Part shown: one piece after another, positions 53,108 to 62,526 of the stretch | Layout: each line of letters starts with the position of its first letter | Numbering within the stretch: position 1 is the first letter of the stretch | Origin: Micromonospora siamensis | Lineage (GTDB): Bacteria > Actinomycetota > Actinomycetes > Mycobacteriales > Micromonosporaceae | Length of the DNA stretch: 64,000 nucleotides | Assembly (NCBI RefSeq): GCF_900090305.1 | Contig: NZ_LT607751.1 | Location: 3,224,001 to 3,288,000, forward strand | Reading direction: 5' to 3' | Notes under the pieces: generated by a model | What the model saw: only the letters and a program-made list of their open reading frames with translations | What the model was told of the DNA's origin: nothing | Databases searched by the model: none | Position numbers and translations under genes: made by a program

Positions 53108-53592
53108 ACGGCATCGACGCGCTGATCGGGCATCCCGGCTGGTTGGGCTGGGTCGCACTGAAGGCTTTTCTGCTCTACGTCACCGCGGTGCTCGGGCTGC
53201 GTGTCGGCGGCCGTCGCACCCTGGCCGACCTGTCCCCGTACGACTTCGTGGCCGCCGTAGCGATCGGCGCGATCGTCGGTCGGCTACCGAGCGCCCCGGA
53301 CGCGAGCTACCTGTCCGGCGCGGTGACCCTGCTGGCGATTCTGGCCGCCCACGCGCTGATCACCTGGGTGCGGCTCCGGCCGGCGGGCCGACGGTTGATC
53401 GAGCAGGGGCCGGTGGTCGTCGTCGCCCGAGGCCAGGTGCTCTGGGGAAACCTGCACCGTTCCGGTATCACCCGGTCCGACCTGGACGCGCTGCTGCGGG
53501 AACACGGCGTGGCCGATCCCGCCGGGGTGCACCTGGCCGTGTTGGAGGGCCGGGGGCGGCTGTCGGTGCTCTCGCGGGAGCGAAGCGGATGA
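53104..53592 (+). CDS. DUF421 (YetF-like) membrane protein
   Basis: This 162-residue protein has three N-terminal helices with the family sequence GLRVGGRRTLADLSPYDFVAA then VAIGAIVGR, followed by a soluble DUF421/YetF domain (RLIEQGPVVVVARGQVLWGN ... LHRSGITRSDLDALLREHGV). Function is unknown; YetF relatives are linked to membrane stress. The length fits a compact form. The GTG start overlaps the qcrB stop, so it is expressed with the bc1 complex. Confidence 0.88.
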   Translation: MNGIDALIGHPGWLGWVALKAFLLYVTAVLGLRVGGRRTLADLSPYDFVAAVAIGAIVGRLPSAPDASYLSGAVTLLAILAAHALITWVRLRPAGRRLIEQGPVVVVARGQVLWGNLHRSGITRSDLDALLREHGVADPAGVHLAVLEGRGRLSVLSRERSG

Positions 53593-53764
53593 GGATCCGC
53601 TCGGACCTCGGCGGATTGCCCGCCGGGTTTGGTTTGCCGGTCGTGGGGCCGGGTAGCCGCCGCTTCGTCCGCCCTGGCCCGTCGTGTCCGGTCCCCGGTC
53701 GCAGCGAGCCGGACCAGAGCGGGCCCGACCAGGGCGGACAGACCCCCGGAACGAGGAGGACGAC

Positions 53765-55531
53765 GTGCAGGAGATAGTGGGCGAGAGCCTGGCCCGGCGA
53801 CTGGTGGAGTGGGGGGTCGACACGGTGTTCGGCCTGCCCGGCGACGGCATCAACGGGCTGATGGAGGGGTTCCGTCGGCAGCGGGAGAAGCTGCGGTTCG
53901 TGCTGGTGCACCACGAGGAGGCCGCCGCGTTCATGGCCACCGGCTACGCCAAGGCCACCGGCCGGCTCGGCGTCTGCGTGGCCACCTCCGGCCCCGGCGC
54001 GATCCACCTGCTCAACGGGCTCTACGACGCCAAACTCGACCACGTGCCGGTCCTCGCCATCACCGGCATGCAGGAGACCTCGGTGCTCGGGCAGAACTAC
54101 CAGCAGGAGGTGCACACCACCCAGCTCTACCAGGACGTCGCCGCGTACAACCTGATGGTCACCAATCCGCAGCAGATGCCCGGGGTGGTCGACATCGCCA
54201 TCCGCAATGCCCTGTCCAAGCGGACGGTCGCGCACCTGACCTTCCCCAACGACGTGCAGGTGGCGCTCGCCTCCGAGGACCCGTACCGGCACGTCAGCCC
54301 CGGTGAGCCGCCGACGAGCGCCGCGCTGATGTCCTACCCGCAGTTGCCGCCGGACCCCCGGGAGTTGACGAAGGCCGCCGAGGTGCTCAAGGCCGGGCGC
54401 AAGGTCGCCATGCTGGTCGGCGTCGGGGCCCGCGGGGCCCGCGAGGAGGTGCTCGCGGTGGCCGAGGCGCTGGCCAGCCCGATCGTCAAGACACTTCCCG
54501 GCAAGCTGGTGGTGCCCGACGACCACCCGATGACCACCGGCGGTCTCGGCCTGCTCGGCACCGCGCCGAGCGAGGAGCTGATGGAGGAGTGCGACACCCT
54601 GCTGATGGTGGGCACCTCCTTCCCGTACGGGAAGTACCTGCCGTCGCCGGGGCAGGCGACGGTGGTGCAGATCGACGTGGACCCGAGCCTGATCGGCATG
54701 CGGTTGCCGGTCGAGGCGCCGGTCTGCGCGGACGCCCGCCTGGCCCTGCGGGACCTGCTGCCGATGCTCGGCCACTCGCCCGACCGGGCGTTCCTGGAGA
54801 AGTACCAGGGCAAGATGAACGACTGGCGGTCGGAGATGCGTAGCCTGGTGGACCCGCAGCGGTCCCCGATCGCGCCGCAGTACCTGATGGGCTGCATCGA
54901 TGAGGCCGCCGCCGACGACGCGATCCTCACCTGTGACTCCGGCACCATCGCGACCTGGTCGGCGCGGCACTGGACGATCCGCGGCGACCGCGAGTTCTAC
55001 CTCTCCGGCAACCTGGCCACCATGGCGCCCGGCCTGCCGTACGCGATCGCCGTGCAGCACGCCCACCCGGGCCGGCAGGTGATCGCGTACGTCGGCGACG
55101 GCGGGTTCGCGATGCTGATGGCCGAGTTCCTCACCGCCGTGCGGCACGAGCTGCCGATCAAGGTGGTGGTCAACAACAACAACTCGTACGGGCAGATCCT
55201 GTGGGAGCAGATCGTCCTCGGCTACCCGGAGTACGCGGTGCGCCACCGGCAGCCGGAGGCGGACTTCTCCACCTGGGCGCGCGGCTGCGGGGCGTTCGGC
55301 GTCAAGGTGACCGACGCGAAGACCCTGCCGGGCGCGATCCGGGAGGCCCTTGCCCATCCGGGTCCGGCACTGGTCGACTGCGACGTCAATCCGAACGAGC
55401 CGCCGATGCCCGGAAAGGTCAAGTACGACCAGGCGAAGCACTTCACCGAGGCGTTCCTGCGCGGCCAGCCGCACAAGGCCGCCACGCTCGCCACCGTCGC
55501 CCGCGACAAGATCAACGAGCTGCGGTCATGA
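53765..55531 (+). CDS. Thiamine diphosphate-dependent enzyme, pyruvate oxidase/acetolactate synthase-like
   Basis: This 588-residue three-domain enzyme has an N-terminal PYR domain (VFGLPGDGINGLMEGFRRQ, and HHEEAAAFMATGYAKATGRLG with the catalytic Glu), a central FAD/NAD-type domain (about 195-330) and a C-terminal PP domain with the ThDP motif GDGGFAMLMAEF ... VVVNNN. Pyruvate oxidases, acetolactate synthases and oxalyl decarboxylases share this plan. The N-NYQQEVHTTQLYQDVA stretch and position beside a quinone-linked dehydrogenase favour pyruvate oxidase (pyruvate to acetate), but the substrate is not proven. GTG 53765 has GAGGAGG just before it. Its stop overlaps the next gene. Confidence 0.9.
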   Translation: MQEIVGESLARRLVEWGVDTVFGLPGDGINGLMEGFRRQREKLRFVLVHHEEAAAFMATGYAKATGRLGVCVATSGPGAIHLLNGLYDAKLDHVPVLAITGMQETSVLGQNYQQEVHTTQLYQDVAAYNLMVTNPQQMPGVVDIAIRNALSKRTVAHLTFPNDVQVALASEDPYRHVSPGEPPTSAALMSYPQLPPDPRELTKAAEVLKAGRKVAMLVGVGARGAREEVLAVAEALASPIVKTLPGKLVVPDDHPMTTGGLGLLGTAPSEELMEECDTLLMVGTSFPYGKYLPSPGQATVVQIDVDPSLIGMRLPVEAPVCADARLALRDLLPMLGHSPDRAFLEKYQGKMNDWRSEMRSLVDPQRSPIAPQYLMGCIDEAAADDAILTCDSGTIATWSARHWTIRGDREFYLSGNLATMAPGLPYAIAVQHAHPGRQVIAYVGDGGFAMLMAEFLTAVRHELPIKVVVNNNNSYGQILWEQIVLGYPEYAVRHRQPEADFSTWARGCGAFGVKVTDAKTLPGAIREALAHPGPALVDCDVNPNEPPMPGKVKYDQAKHFTEAFLRGQPHKAATLATVARDKINELRS

Positions 55532-58500
55532 GCGAGGTCCTGCTTCCCGAACCGCTCCTGCGCCCGCCCGAACCCGCGCACGACGTCGACCTCGCGGCAC
55601 TCGCCGCCGATCTGCGCACCGAGGTCGACGGGGAGGTCCGCTTCGACGACGGCTCCCGCGCCGCCTACTCCACCGACGCCTCCAACTACCGGCAGGTGCC
55701 GCTCGGCGTGGTGGTGCCGCGCACGGTGGAGGCCGCGGTGGCCGCCGTCGCGGTCTGCCGCCGGCACCACGCGCCGCTCACCTCCCGCGGCGGCGGCACC
55801 AGCCTGGCCGGCGAGTGCACCAACACCGCGGTGATCCTGGACTGGTCGAAGTACTGCCACCGGCTGCTGGAGGTCGACGCCGACAACCGGACCTGCCTGG
55901 TGGAGCCGGGCATCGTCCTCGACGAGCTCAACGCGCAGCTCGGGCCGACCGGACTGGAGTACGGCCCGCGCCCGGCGACCCACAACCACTGCACCCTCGG
56001 TGGCATGCTGGGCAACAACTCCTGCGGTGCCACCGCCCAGCGCACCGGCAAGGTGGTCGACAACGTCGCCGAGCTCGAGGTGCTGCTCTACGACGGCACC
56101 CGGATGTGGGTGGGGGAGACCACCGACGAGCAGTACGCGCGCATCCAGCGTGACGGCGGCCGCAAGGCGGAGATCTACCGGCAGCTACGTGCGCTGCGGG
56201 ACGAGTACCTGGCCGACATCCGTACCCGCTACCCGGACATCCCACGGCGCGTCTCCGGCTACAACCTGGACAGCCTGCTGCCGGAGAAGAACTTCCACCT
56301 CGCGCAGGCCCTGGTCGGCTCGGAGGGAACCCTGGTCACCATCCTGCGCGCCCGGCTGAAGCTGGTGCCGGTGGTCCGGGCGCAGTCGATGGTGTTCCTG
56401 AGCTACCCGGACATCGCGGCGGCCGGCGACGACGTGCCCCGGGTTCTCGAACACGAGCCGATCGCGCTGGAGGGCATCGACGACAAGCTGGTCAGCTTCG
56501 AGCGGCGCAAGAGCCTGCACCCGCACGCGCTGCACGAGCTGCCCGAGGGCGGTGCCTGGCTGATGGTCCAGCTCGGCGGCGACACCCCGCAGGAGGCGCG
56601 GCAGGCCGCCGACCGGCTGATCTCGGCGGTCCGGCGCGACGGCGGACCGACGGTGCACGAGTTCACCGACCCCGCCGACGAGAAGCGGATGTGGGGAGTC
56701 CGCGAGTCCGCGCTGGGCGCGACCGCCCACGTACCCGACTCGGAGAACACCTGGCCAGGGTGGGAGGACTCGGCGGTCGCCCCGGACCGGCTGGGCGGCT
56801 ACCTGCGTGACCTCCAAGCGCTCTACCGCGAGTACGGCTACGAACAGGCCTCGCTGTACGGCCATTTCGGGCAGGGCTGCGTGCACACCCGCATTCCGTT
56901 CCGGCTGCGCACCGCCGACGGGCTCCGCGACTTCCGGTCCTTCCTCGAACGCGCCGCCGACCTGGTCGTTTCCTACGGCGGCTCGTTCTCCGGCGAGCAC
57001 GGCGACGGGCAGGCCCGCGGCGAGCTGCTGCCGAAGATGTACGGCGACCGGCTGATCCGGGCGTTCGGCCGGTTCAAGGCGATCTTCGACCCGGACGACC
57101 GGATGAACCCCGGCAAGGTGATGCCCCCCTACCCGCTGGACAGCCACCTGCGCCTGGGCGCCGACTACGACCACGGCGCCGTGGACACCGCCTTCGCCTA
57201 CCCGGACGACGGCGGCAGCTTCGGCAACGCCGTCCTGCGCTGCGTCGGCGTCGGCAAGTGCCGCCGGCACTCCGGTGGCGTGATGTGCCCGTCGTACATG
57301 GTCACCCGGGAGGAGGAGCACTCGACCCGGGGCCGCTCGCGGCTGCTGTTCGAGATGCTCGACGGCAGCGCGCGCGGCGGGACCATCGGTGACGGTTGGC
57401 GATCGGAGGCGGTACGGGACGCGCTCGATCTCTGCCTGGCCTGCAAGGGCTGCAAGGCCGACTGCCCGGTGAACGTGGACATGGCCACCTACAAGGCCGA
57501 GTTCCTGTCCCACCACTACGCCGGCCGGCTTCGCCCCCGGAGCCACTACTCGATGGGCTGGCTGCCCCTGGTGGCCGCCGTCGCCGCCCGCCTGCCGCGC
57601 ACGGTCAACGCCCTCGCCCACGCGCCCGGCCTCGGCCGCCTGGCCAAGACACTCGGGGGGATCGACCAGCGCCGCGACGTCCCGGTCTTCGCGCCGGAAT
57701 CCTTCCAGCACTGGTTCGCCCGCCGGACCCCGACCGGCGACGGCGCCCGCGGTGAGGTCGTTCTCTGGCCCGACACCTTCACCAACCACTTCCACCCCGG
57801 TGTGGCGCGGGCGGCGGTGGAGGTGCTGGAGGCGGCGGGCTGGCGGGTGCGCGTACCGGACCGGCCGGTGTGCTGCGGGCTGACCTGGATCTCCACCGGG
57901 CAGCTCGACATCGCCAAGCGGGTGCTGCGCCGCACGGTCGACGTCCTGCGCCCGCACCTGCGCGCCGGCACCCGGATCGTCGGGCTGGAACCGAGCTGTA
58001 CCGCGGTCTTCCGCAGCGACGCGCACGAGCTGTTCCCCGCCGACGACGACGTCACCCGGCTGCGCGAGCAGACGGTCACCCTCGCCGAGCTGCTGCACGA
58101 CCACAGCCCCGGCTGGCAGCCGCCCCACCTCGACGCGCACGCGCTGATCCAGACGCACTGCCACCACCACGCCGTGCTCGGCACCGCCGCCGACCGGGCC
58201 GTGCTGTCCGCGGCCGGAGTCGATGCCCAGTTCCTCGACTCCGGCTGCTGCGGTCTGGCCGGGAACTTCGGCTTCGAGCAGGGGCACTACGAGGTCTCCG
58301 AGGCATGTGCCGAGCGGGTCCTGCTGCCCGCCGTGCGCGACGCCGCCGAGACCGACGTGATCCTCGCCGACGGGTTCAGCTGCCGTACCCAGGTCGAGCA
58401 GAGCTCTGCCGCCGGCCGTTCCGCGATCCACCTGGCCGAGTTGCTCCGCGCCGGCCTGCGCCACGACGGCGTGTCAGGCCGTCCGGAGCAGAGCTGGGCC

Positions 58501-58608
58501 GACCGGCCGCGCCACCCCTCGGCCATCTCGCGATGGGCGACGGCCGGTCTGGTGGGCGTCGCCGCGCTCGCGCCGCTGGCCGCGTTGGCCCGCCGGAGAA
58601 CCCGATGA
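55528..58608 (+). CDS. FAD-linked D-2-hydroxyacid dehydrogenase with Fe-S and CCG domains
   Basis: This 1026-residue protein joins a GlcD/Dld-II-type flavin domain (residues about 40-540; PLTSRGGGTSLAGECTNTAV, GMLGNNSCGATAQRTGKVVD, LVGSEGTLVTILRARLKLV, SGEHGDGQARGELL) to a ferredoxin-like pair (CVGVGKCRRHSGGVMCPSY and CLACKGCKADCPVN) and two CCG domains (RPVCCGLTW and DSGCCGLAGNFGFEQGHY). This is the YdiJ-like layout of single-chain D-2-hydroxyglutarate or D-lactate dehydrogenases that pass electrons to quinone. Substrate not determinable here. A short C-terminal hydrophobic helix (ATAGLVGVAALAPLAALA) could anchor it at the membrane. ATG overlapping the upstream stop. Confidence 0.93.
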   Translation: MSEVLLPEPLLRPPEPAHDVDLAALAADLRTEVDGEVRFDDGSRAAYSTDASNYRQVPLGVVVPRTVEAAVAAVAVCRRHHAPLTSRGGGTSLAGECTNTAVILDWSKYCHRLLEVDADNRTCLVEPGIVLDELNAQLGPTGLEYGPRPATHNHCTLGGMLGNNSCGATAQRTGKVVDNVAELEVLLYDGTRMWVGETTDEQYARIQRDGGRKAEIYRQLRALRDEYLADIRTRYPDIPRRVSGYNLDSLLPEKNFHLAQALVGSEGTLVTILRARLKLVPVVRAQSMVFLSYPDIAAAGDDVPRVLEHEPIALEGIDDKLVSFERRKSLHPHALHELPEGGAWLMVQLGGDTPQEARQAADRLISAVRRDGGPTVHEFTDPADEKRMWGVRESALGATAHVPDSENTWPGWEDSAVAPDRLGGYLRDLQALYREYGYEQASLYGHFGQGCVHTRIPFRLRTADGLRDFRSFLERAADLVVSYGGSFSGEHGDGQARGELLPKMYGDRLIRAFGRFKAIFDPDDRMNPGKVMPPYPLDSHLRLGADYDHGAVDTAFAYPDDGGSFGNAVLRCVGVGKCRRHSGGVMCPSYMVTREEEHSTRGRSRLLFEMLDGSARGGTIGDGWRSEAVRDALDLCLACKGCKADCPVNVDMATYKAEFLSHHYAGRLRPRSHYSMGWLPLVAAVAARLPRTVNALAHAPGLGRLAKTLGGIDQRRDVPVFAPESFQHWFARRTPTGDGARGEVVLWPDTFTNHFHPGVARAAVEVLEAAGWRVRVPDRPVCCGLTWISTGQLDIAKRVLRRTVDVLRPHLRAGTRIVGLEPSCTAVFRSDAHELFPADDDVTRLREQTVTLAELLHDHSPGWQPPHLDAHALIQTHCHHHAVLGTAADRAVLSAAGVDAQFLDSGCCGLAGNFGFEQGHYEVSEACAERVLLPAVRDAAETDVILADGFSCRTQVEQSSAAGRSAIHLAELLRAGLRHDGVSGRPEQSWADRPRHPSAISRWATAGLVGVAALAPLAALARRRTR

Positions 58609-59693
58609 CCGGGATCCGGCTGGCCGCCGAGGCGTACCGGATTCCGACCGACGCTCCCGAGGGTGACGGCACCCTGGCCTGGACCAGCACCACGATGGTG
58701 CTGGTCCGGGCCGAGGCCGACGGTTGCACCGGGACCGGTTGGACGTACGGGCCGACGGCCGTCGTGCCGGTGGTGACCGACCTGCTGGCGCCGGTCGTCG
58801 CCGAACTGGACCCGGACGACGTTCCGGCGGCCTGGACCAGCATGCAGCGGCGGCTGCGCAACGCCGGGCGGCCGGGCGTCGCCGGGCTCGCCCTGTCGGC
58901 CGCCGACTGCGCGCTGTGGGACCTCAAGGCCCGCCGGCACGGCCTAGCGCTGGCGCGGCTGCTCGGCGCCGCCCGCCATGAGGTGCCGGTCTACGGCAGC
59001 GGCGGCTTCACCACCTATGACGCCGAGCGGCAGCACCGGCAGCTCGCCGACTGGGTGCACGAGCAGGGCATCCCCCGGGTGAAGATCAAGATAGGGGAGT
59101 CCTGCGGCACCGAGGTGGCCCGCGACCTGGACCGGATGACCGCCGCCCGCCGCACCATCGGCGACGACACCGAGTTGTACGTCGACGCCAACGGCGGCTA
59201 CCAGCGCAAGCAGGCGATCCGGGTCGCGCGCGCCGCCGCCGACCTGGACGTGCGCTGGTTCGAGGAGCCGGTCAGCTCCGACGACCTGCCCGGTCTCGGC
59301 CTGGTCCGCGACCACGTCAACCCGGACGTGGCGGCGGGGGAGTACGGCTTCGACCTGGTCTACTTCCACCGGATGGCCCCGTACGTGGACTGTCTCCAGA
59401 TCGACGTGACGCGGTGCGGCGGCATCAGCGAGTTCCTGCGGGCAGCGGCGGTGGCGGATGCCGCGGGCCTCCAGGTGTCCGGGCACTGCGCACCGCACCA
59501 GCACCTGCCGGTCGCCGCCGCCGTGCCCAACCTGCGGCACCTGGAATGGTTCCACGACCACGTACGGATCGAGTCCATGCTCTTCGACGGTGCGGCACCG
59601 GCGACCGGCGGTAGCCTCCCGGTGCCGCTGGACCGTCCCGGCACCGGCCTGGACTTCCGCACCGACCACGCGCAGCAGTACCGGGTGGCGTGA
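58605..59693 (+). CDS. Enolase-superfamily (mandelate racemase/muconate lactonizing) enzyme
   Basis: This 362-residue TIM-barrel enzyme has an N-terminal capping domain and then KIKIG (Lys160, Lys162 as base), metal ligands Asp194 (VDANGG), Glu220 (FEEPVS) and Glu246 (AAGEYG), and a C-terminal His-containing strand GHCAPHQH. The set of KxK plus a His on the opposite face matches acid-sugar dehydratases and mandelate racemase. It would abstract a proton alpha to a carboxylate. The neighbouring hydroxyacid dehydrogenase fits an acid-sugar or hydroxyacid pathway. ATG overlapping the previous stop. Confidence 0.9.
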   Translation: MTGIRLAAEAYRIPTDAPEGDGTLAWTSTTMVLVRAEADGCTGTGWTYGPTAVVPVVTDLLAPVVAELDPDDVPAAWTSMQRRLRNAGRPGVAGLALSAADCALWDLKARRHGLALARLLGAARHEVPVYGSGGFTTYDAERQHRQLADWVHEQGIPRVKIKIGESCGTEVARDLDRMTAARRTIGDDTELYVDANGGYQRKQAIRVARAAADLDVRWFEEPVSSDDLPGLGLVRDHVNPDVAAGEYGFDLVYFHRMAPYVDCLQIDVTRCGGISEFLRAAAVADAAGLQVSGHCAPHQHLPVAAAVPNLRHLEWFHDHVRIESMLFDGAAPATGGSLPVPLDRPGTGLDFRTDHAQQYRVA

Positions 59694-59694
59694 G

Positions 59695-60063
59695 ATGACG
59701 CGCCGGTCCGTCGAACCGCCGCTGCGGCACGTGCTGGTCGTGGGCCGACTCGCCTGGGGCGGGCTGCTGCTGCTCGCGCCCGGCCTGCCGCTGCGGCCGT
59801 TGGGCCCCGGCACCGCCACGGCGGTCGGTACGTTACGGGTGCTCGGCGCCCGGCACATCGTCCAGGCGGCGGCGACCGGCGCGCGGCCCACACCACGCGT
59901 GTTCGCCGCCGGTGCGGCCGTCGACGCGATCCATTCGCTGACCGCGCTCGCCCTGGCTGCCGTCGACCGCCGGCAGCGGCCCGCCGCACTGGCCAACGCG
60001 GTGGTCGCCGCCGGTTGGGCGGCGCTGGGCGTCGCCGTCGCCAGACAAGGGGGAACACCGTGA
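59695..60063 (+). CDS. Small membrane protein of unknown function
   Basis: This 122-residue protein has three to four hydrophobic helices (VLVVGRLAWGGLLLLAPGLP, a stretch HIVQAAATG before the next, VFAAGAAVDAIHSLTALALAA and AALANAVVAAGWAALGVAVA). The LGARHIVQAA pattern and the DAIHSLTALALA helix occur in a group of uncharacterised actinobacterial membrane proteins. The ATG lies one base after the stop of the enolase-type gene and its stop overlaps the next GTG, so it belongs to the same unit. No function can be given. Confidence 0.7.
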   Translation: MTRRSVEPPLRHVLVVGRLAWGGLLLLAPGLPLRPLGPGTATAVGTLRVLGARHIVQAAATGARPTPRVFAAGAAVDAIHSLTALALAAVDRRQRPAALANAVVAAGWAALGVAVARQGGTP

Positions 60064-60500
60064 GGACCGAGGAACTGCACCAACCGACCGGCCGGGTGCT
60101 GGTCGTCGTCTGTGACAAGGGCGAGGAGCCCGTCTCCGTCATCGGCGCCGCGCTGCGCCGGCACGACCTGCGCGCCGGCCGGGTCACCGCAGTGGGCGGC
60201 TTCCAGCAGGCCGAGGTGGGATGGTTCGACCGGGAACGCCGCGACTACCGGCGCATCCCGGTGCGGGAACAGGTGGAGGTGCTGTCCCTGCTCGGGGACG
60301 TGGCCTCCCGCGACGGCGAGCCGGTGCTGCACGTGCACGCGGTGCTCGGCCGCGCCGACGGCAGCACCGTGGGCGGGCACCTGCTCTCCGCACAGGTGTG
60401 GCCGACCCTCGAGGTGATCGTCACCGAGGTGGCCCCGGAGCTGGCCAAACGGGTGGACCCGGAGACCGGTCTGGCGCTGATCGCCGGTCCGGGCCGCTGA
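60060..60500 (+). CDS. PPC/DUF296 domain protein
   Basis: This 146-residue protein is a PPC (plants and prokaryotes conserved, DUF296) domain: RVLVVVCDKGEEPVSVIGAA, AGRVTAVGGFQQAEVGWFDR, VEVLSLLGDVASRDGEPVLH, then HVHAVLGRADGSTVGGHLLS and a final VWPTLEVIVTEV. The VHAVLGRADG...GGHL region holds His residues that often bind metal. In bacteria the role is unknown; in plants the domain is joined to AT-hook proteins. GTG 60060 follows AAGGGGGAA. Its stop shares a 12-base palindrome (60497-60508) with the convergent gene's stop. Confidence 0.88.
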   Translation: MRTEELHQPTGRVLVVVCDKGEEPVSVIGAALRRHDLRAGRVTAVGGFQQAEVGWFDRERRDYRRIPVREQVEVLSLLGDVASRDGEPVLHVHAVLGRADGSTVGGHLLSAQVWPTLEVIVTEVAPELAKRVDPETGLALIAGPGR

Positions 60501-60504
60501 CCGG

Positions 60505-62274
60505 TCAGTGGCACGGGTCGACCTGACCGAGCGTCACCGCCGTCTCCAGCATCAGCGCGTGCACGAACCCCTGCGGCAGGTTGCCGCGCAGTTGGCGCTG
60601 TCGCACGTCGTACTCCTCGGTGTAGAGCCCGGGCGGTCCGCAGGCCGCGCGGTTGCGCTCGAACCACCGGTTCGCCCCGACCGCGTCCCCGGCCTGCCAG
60701 GCGGCCAGGGCGGCGGCGAACCCGCAGAGCAGGAACGCGCCCTCGGCGTCGCCGAGCGGCCGTCGGTCGGGCCGGAACCGGTACAGGTAACCGTCCTGAG
60801 CCAGCTCCGCCAGGACCGCCCGGTGGGTCAGCCCGGTGCGCGGGTCCTGCGGGGGCAGCGCACCCCGGATGCCGGGTAGCAGCAACGCCGCGTCGACCCG
60901 GTCGTCGTCGTAGGACCGCTGCCAGTGCCCCTGCGCCGCCAGCCCGTGGGCCGCCGCGTCGGCGAGGATCCGGTCGGCCAGCGCCGTCCAGCGCCCCGCC
61001 AGCGCCGGTATGGTCGCACGCGCGGCCGCCCGCAGTCCCGCGACGCAGGTCAGCTTCGAGTGGGTCCAGTGCCGCGGCGGCAGCTCCCAGATGCCGGAGT
61101 CCGGCTGCGACCAGCGCCGGTCGATCGCATCGGCCGCCAGCTCCATGGCCCGCTGCCCGTCGCTGTCCAGCCGGTCGTGCCGCTGCGCGGTGGCCAGCAG
61201 CATCAGCACCTCACCGTACGCGTCGAGTTGGAACTGCCCGCGCACCCAGTTACCGGTCCGGGCCCGTGCCCCCGGGTACCCGGGCAGGTCGGGCAGCCCG
61301 TGCTCCCGCGGGACCGGACCGCCGTCGACGGTGTAGGCGGGGGCGAGGCGGTCCCCGTCGGCCAGCACCCGGTCGGTGAGAAAGGCGGCCGCGTCGTCGA
61401 GCAGGTCGAAGCGGCGCACCAGGGCCGACGCCTGCCCGGCGAAGGACTGGTCGCGGATCCACGCGTACCGGTAGTCGTAGTTGCGCCCGGCCATGGCGCG
61501 TTCCGGCAGGGCGGTGGTGGCGGCGGCGACCATGCCGCCGCCCGGGCGGGTCATGCCGCGCAGCACCGCGTACGCCAGCACGGCGTCACGGCGGGCCGGT
61601 CCGGCCAGCGACGGCACCACCGCCGACCAGTGGTGCTCGGTGATCCGCCACAACTCCGCTGGTTGCTGGCACGGCTGCTCCAACGGGCCGGTGGCGACCT
61701 CCAGCACCAGGTCGTGCCGGCCCCCGGCCGGGAGCGTCAGCTCGCCGACGAGGAAGCCGTGCCGGTCCCGCCGCAGCTCGCTCCCGCCGTGGAACCGCAG
61801 GTGCAGCCCGCCGGTACGGGCCAGCCACCGATCGCCGTCGCGGGCGACGTCGCGGACCGGTTCCCGGCCGAAGTCGGCCCGCGGGTCCACCACCACCCGG
61901 ACCCGGGCCGGTCCCTCCACCGCGCGGATCTGGCGTAGCAGGACCAACTTCTTCCGCTCGCCCGGAAAGGCCAACGCTTCGCGGGACTCGACGATGCCGT
62001 CCCCGGTGACCCATCGACTCTGCCAGATCAACGATCCCGGCTCGTAGTGCCCACCCCACACGTACCGCCCGCCCGCCGGAGTGACCAGGAACCGGCCCGC
62101 CCCACCCAGCAGGGTGCTGAAGACCGCCGGGTCGGACCAGCCGGGGGCGCACAACCACGCTACGTCACCCGCCGGGCCGATCAGCGCACCCCGGTGCCCG
62201 TCGGCGAGCAGCGCGTAGTCGCGCAGCACGGCCGGGGTGACCCCGGTGTTCGGCTCGGTGTCGGTACCTGGCAT
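60505..62274 (-). CDS. GH15-family glycoside hydrolase (trehalase/glucoamylase-like)
   Basis: This 589-residue enzyme has an N-terminal beta-sandwich domain (DYALLADGHRGALIGPAGDV at the start) and an (alpha/alpha)6 barrel with ERAMAGRNYDYRYAWIRDQS, TGNWVRGQFQLDAYGEVLML, SQPDSGIWELPPRHWTHSKL (catalytic Glu in IWE) and, near the end, GLYTEEYDVRQRQLRGNLPQ, matching GH15 glucoamylases and bacterial trehalases. No signal peptide is seen, so it acts on internal alpha-glucans or trehalose. The start at 62274 has no strong ribosome site. It is divergent from the SDR gene across a 252-base gap in which I see nothing definite. Confidence 0.93.
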   Translation of the reverse strand: MPGTDTEPNTGVTPAVLRDYALLADGHRGALIGPAGDVAWLCAPGWSDPAVFSTLLGGAGRFLVTPAGGRYVWGGHYEPGSLIWQSRWVTGDGIVESREALAFPGERKKLVLLRQIRAVEGPARVRVVVDPRADFGREPVRDVARDGDRWLARTGGLHLRFHGGSELRRDRHGFLVGELTLPAGGRHDLVLEVATGPLEQPCQQPAELWRITEHHWSAVVPSLAGPARRDAVLAYAVLRGMTRPGGGMVAAATTALPERAMAGRNYDYRYAWIRDQSFAGQASALVRRFDLLDDAAAFLTDRVLADGDRLAPAYTVDGGPVPREHGLPDLPGYPGARARTGNWVRGQFQLDAYGEVLMLLATAQRHDRLDSDGQRAMELAADAIDRRWSQPDSGIWELPPRHWTHSKLTCVAGLRAAARATIPALAGRWTALADRILADAAAHGLAAQGHWQRSYDDDRVDAALLLPGIRGALPPQDPRTGLTHRAVLAELAQDGYLYRFRPDRRPLGDAEGAFLLCGFAAALAAWQAGDAVGANRWFERNRAACGPPGLYTEEYDVRQRQLRGNLPQGFVHALMLETAVTLGQVDPCH

Positions 62275-62526
62275 GTCGTCCGCCCTACCGCGTCGCCCGG
62301 CCGCAGATCCCGCCGAGGACGACCGGCTGCGGGTGCGCTCCGGGCATGCGAAGGGCTCCTCTCGGCTCGGCGGCCTCGGAATCGTTCTTCCCGGCGTCCC
62401 ACCCCAGAAACGCCTCAGGGCTGCTCACTTCCGGCAACCACCCGAACCCGCACATCGGGCCGGTCCCGGCGACTGGTCCGGGCGCGGACGGGTAGTGCCT
62501 CGTCGAGAGCGACGACGGGAGGCGAC

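Noticed and set aside
60497..60508. 12-base perfect palindrome CTGACCGGTCAG between convergent genes as a regulatory site
   Set aside because: It consists mainly of the two opposing TGA stop codons with their neighbours and is too short to be a convincing terminator.
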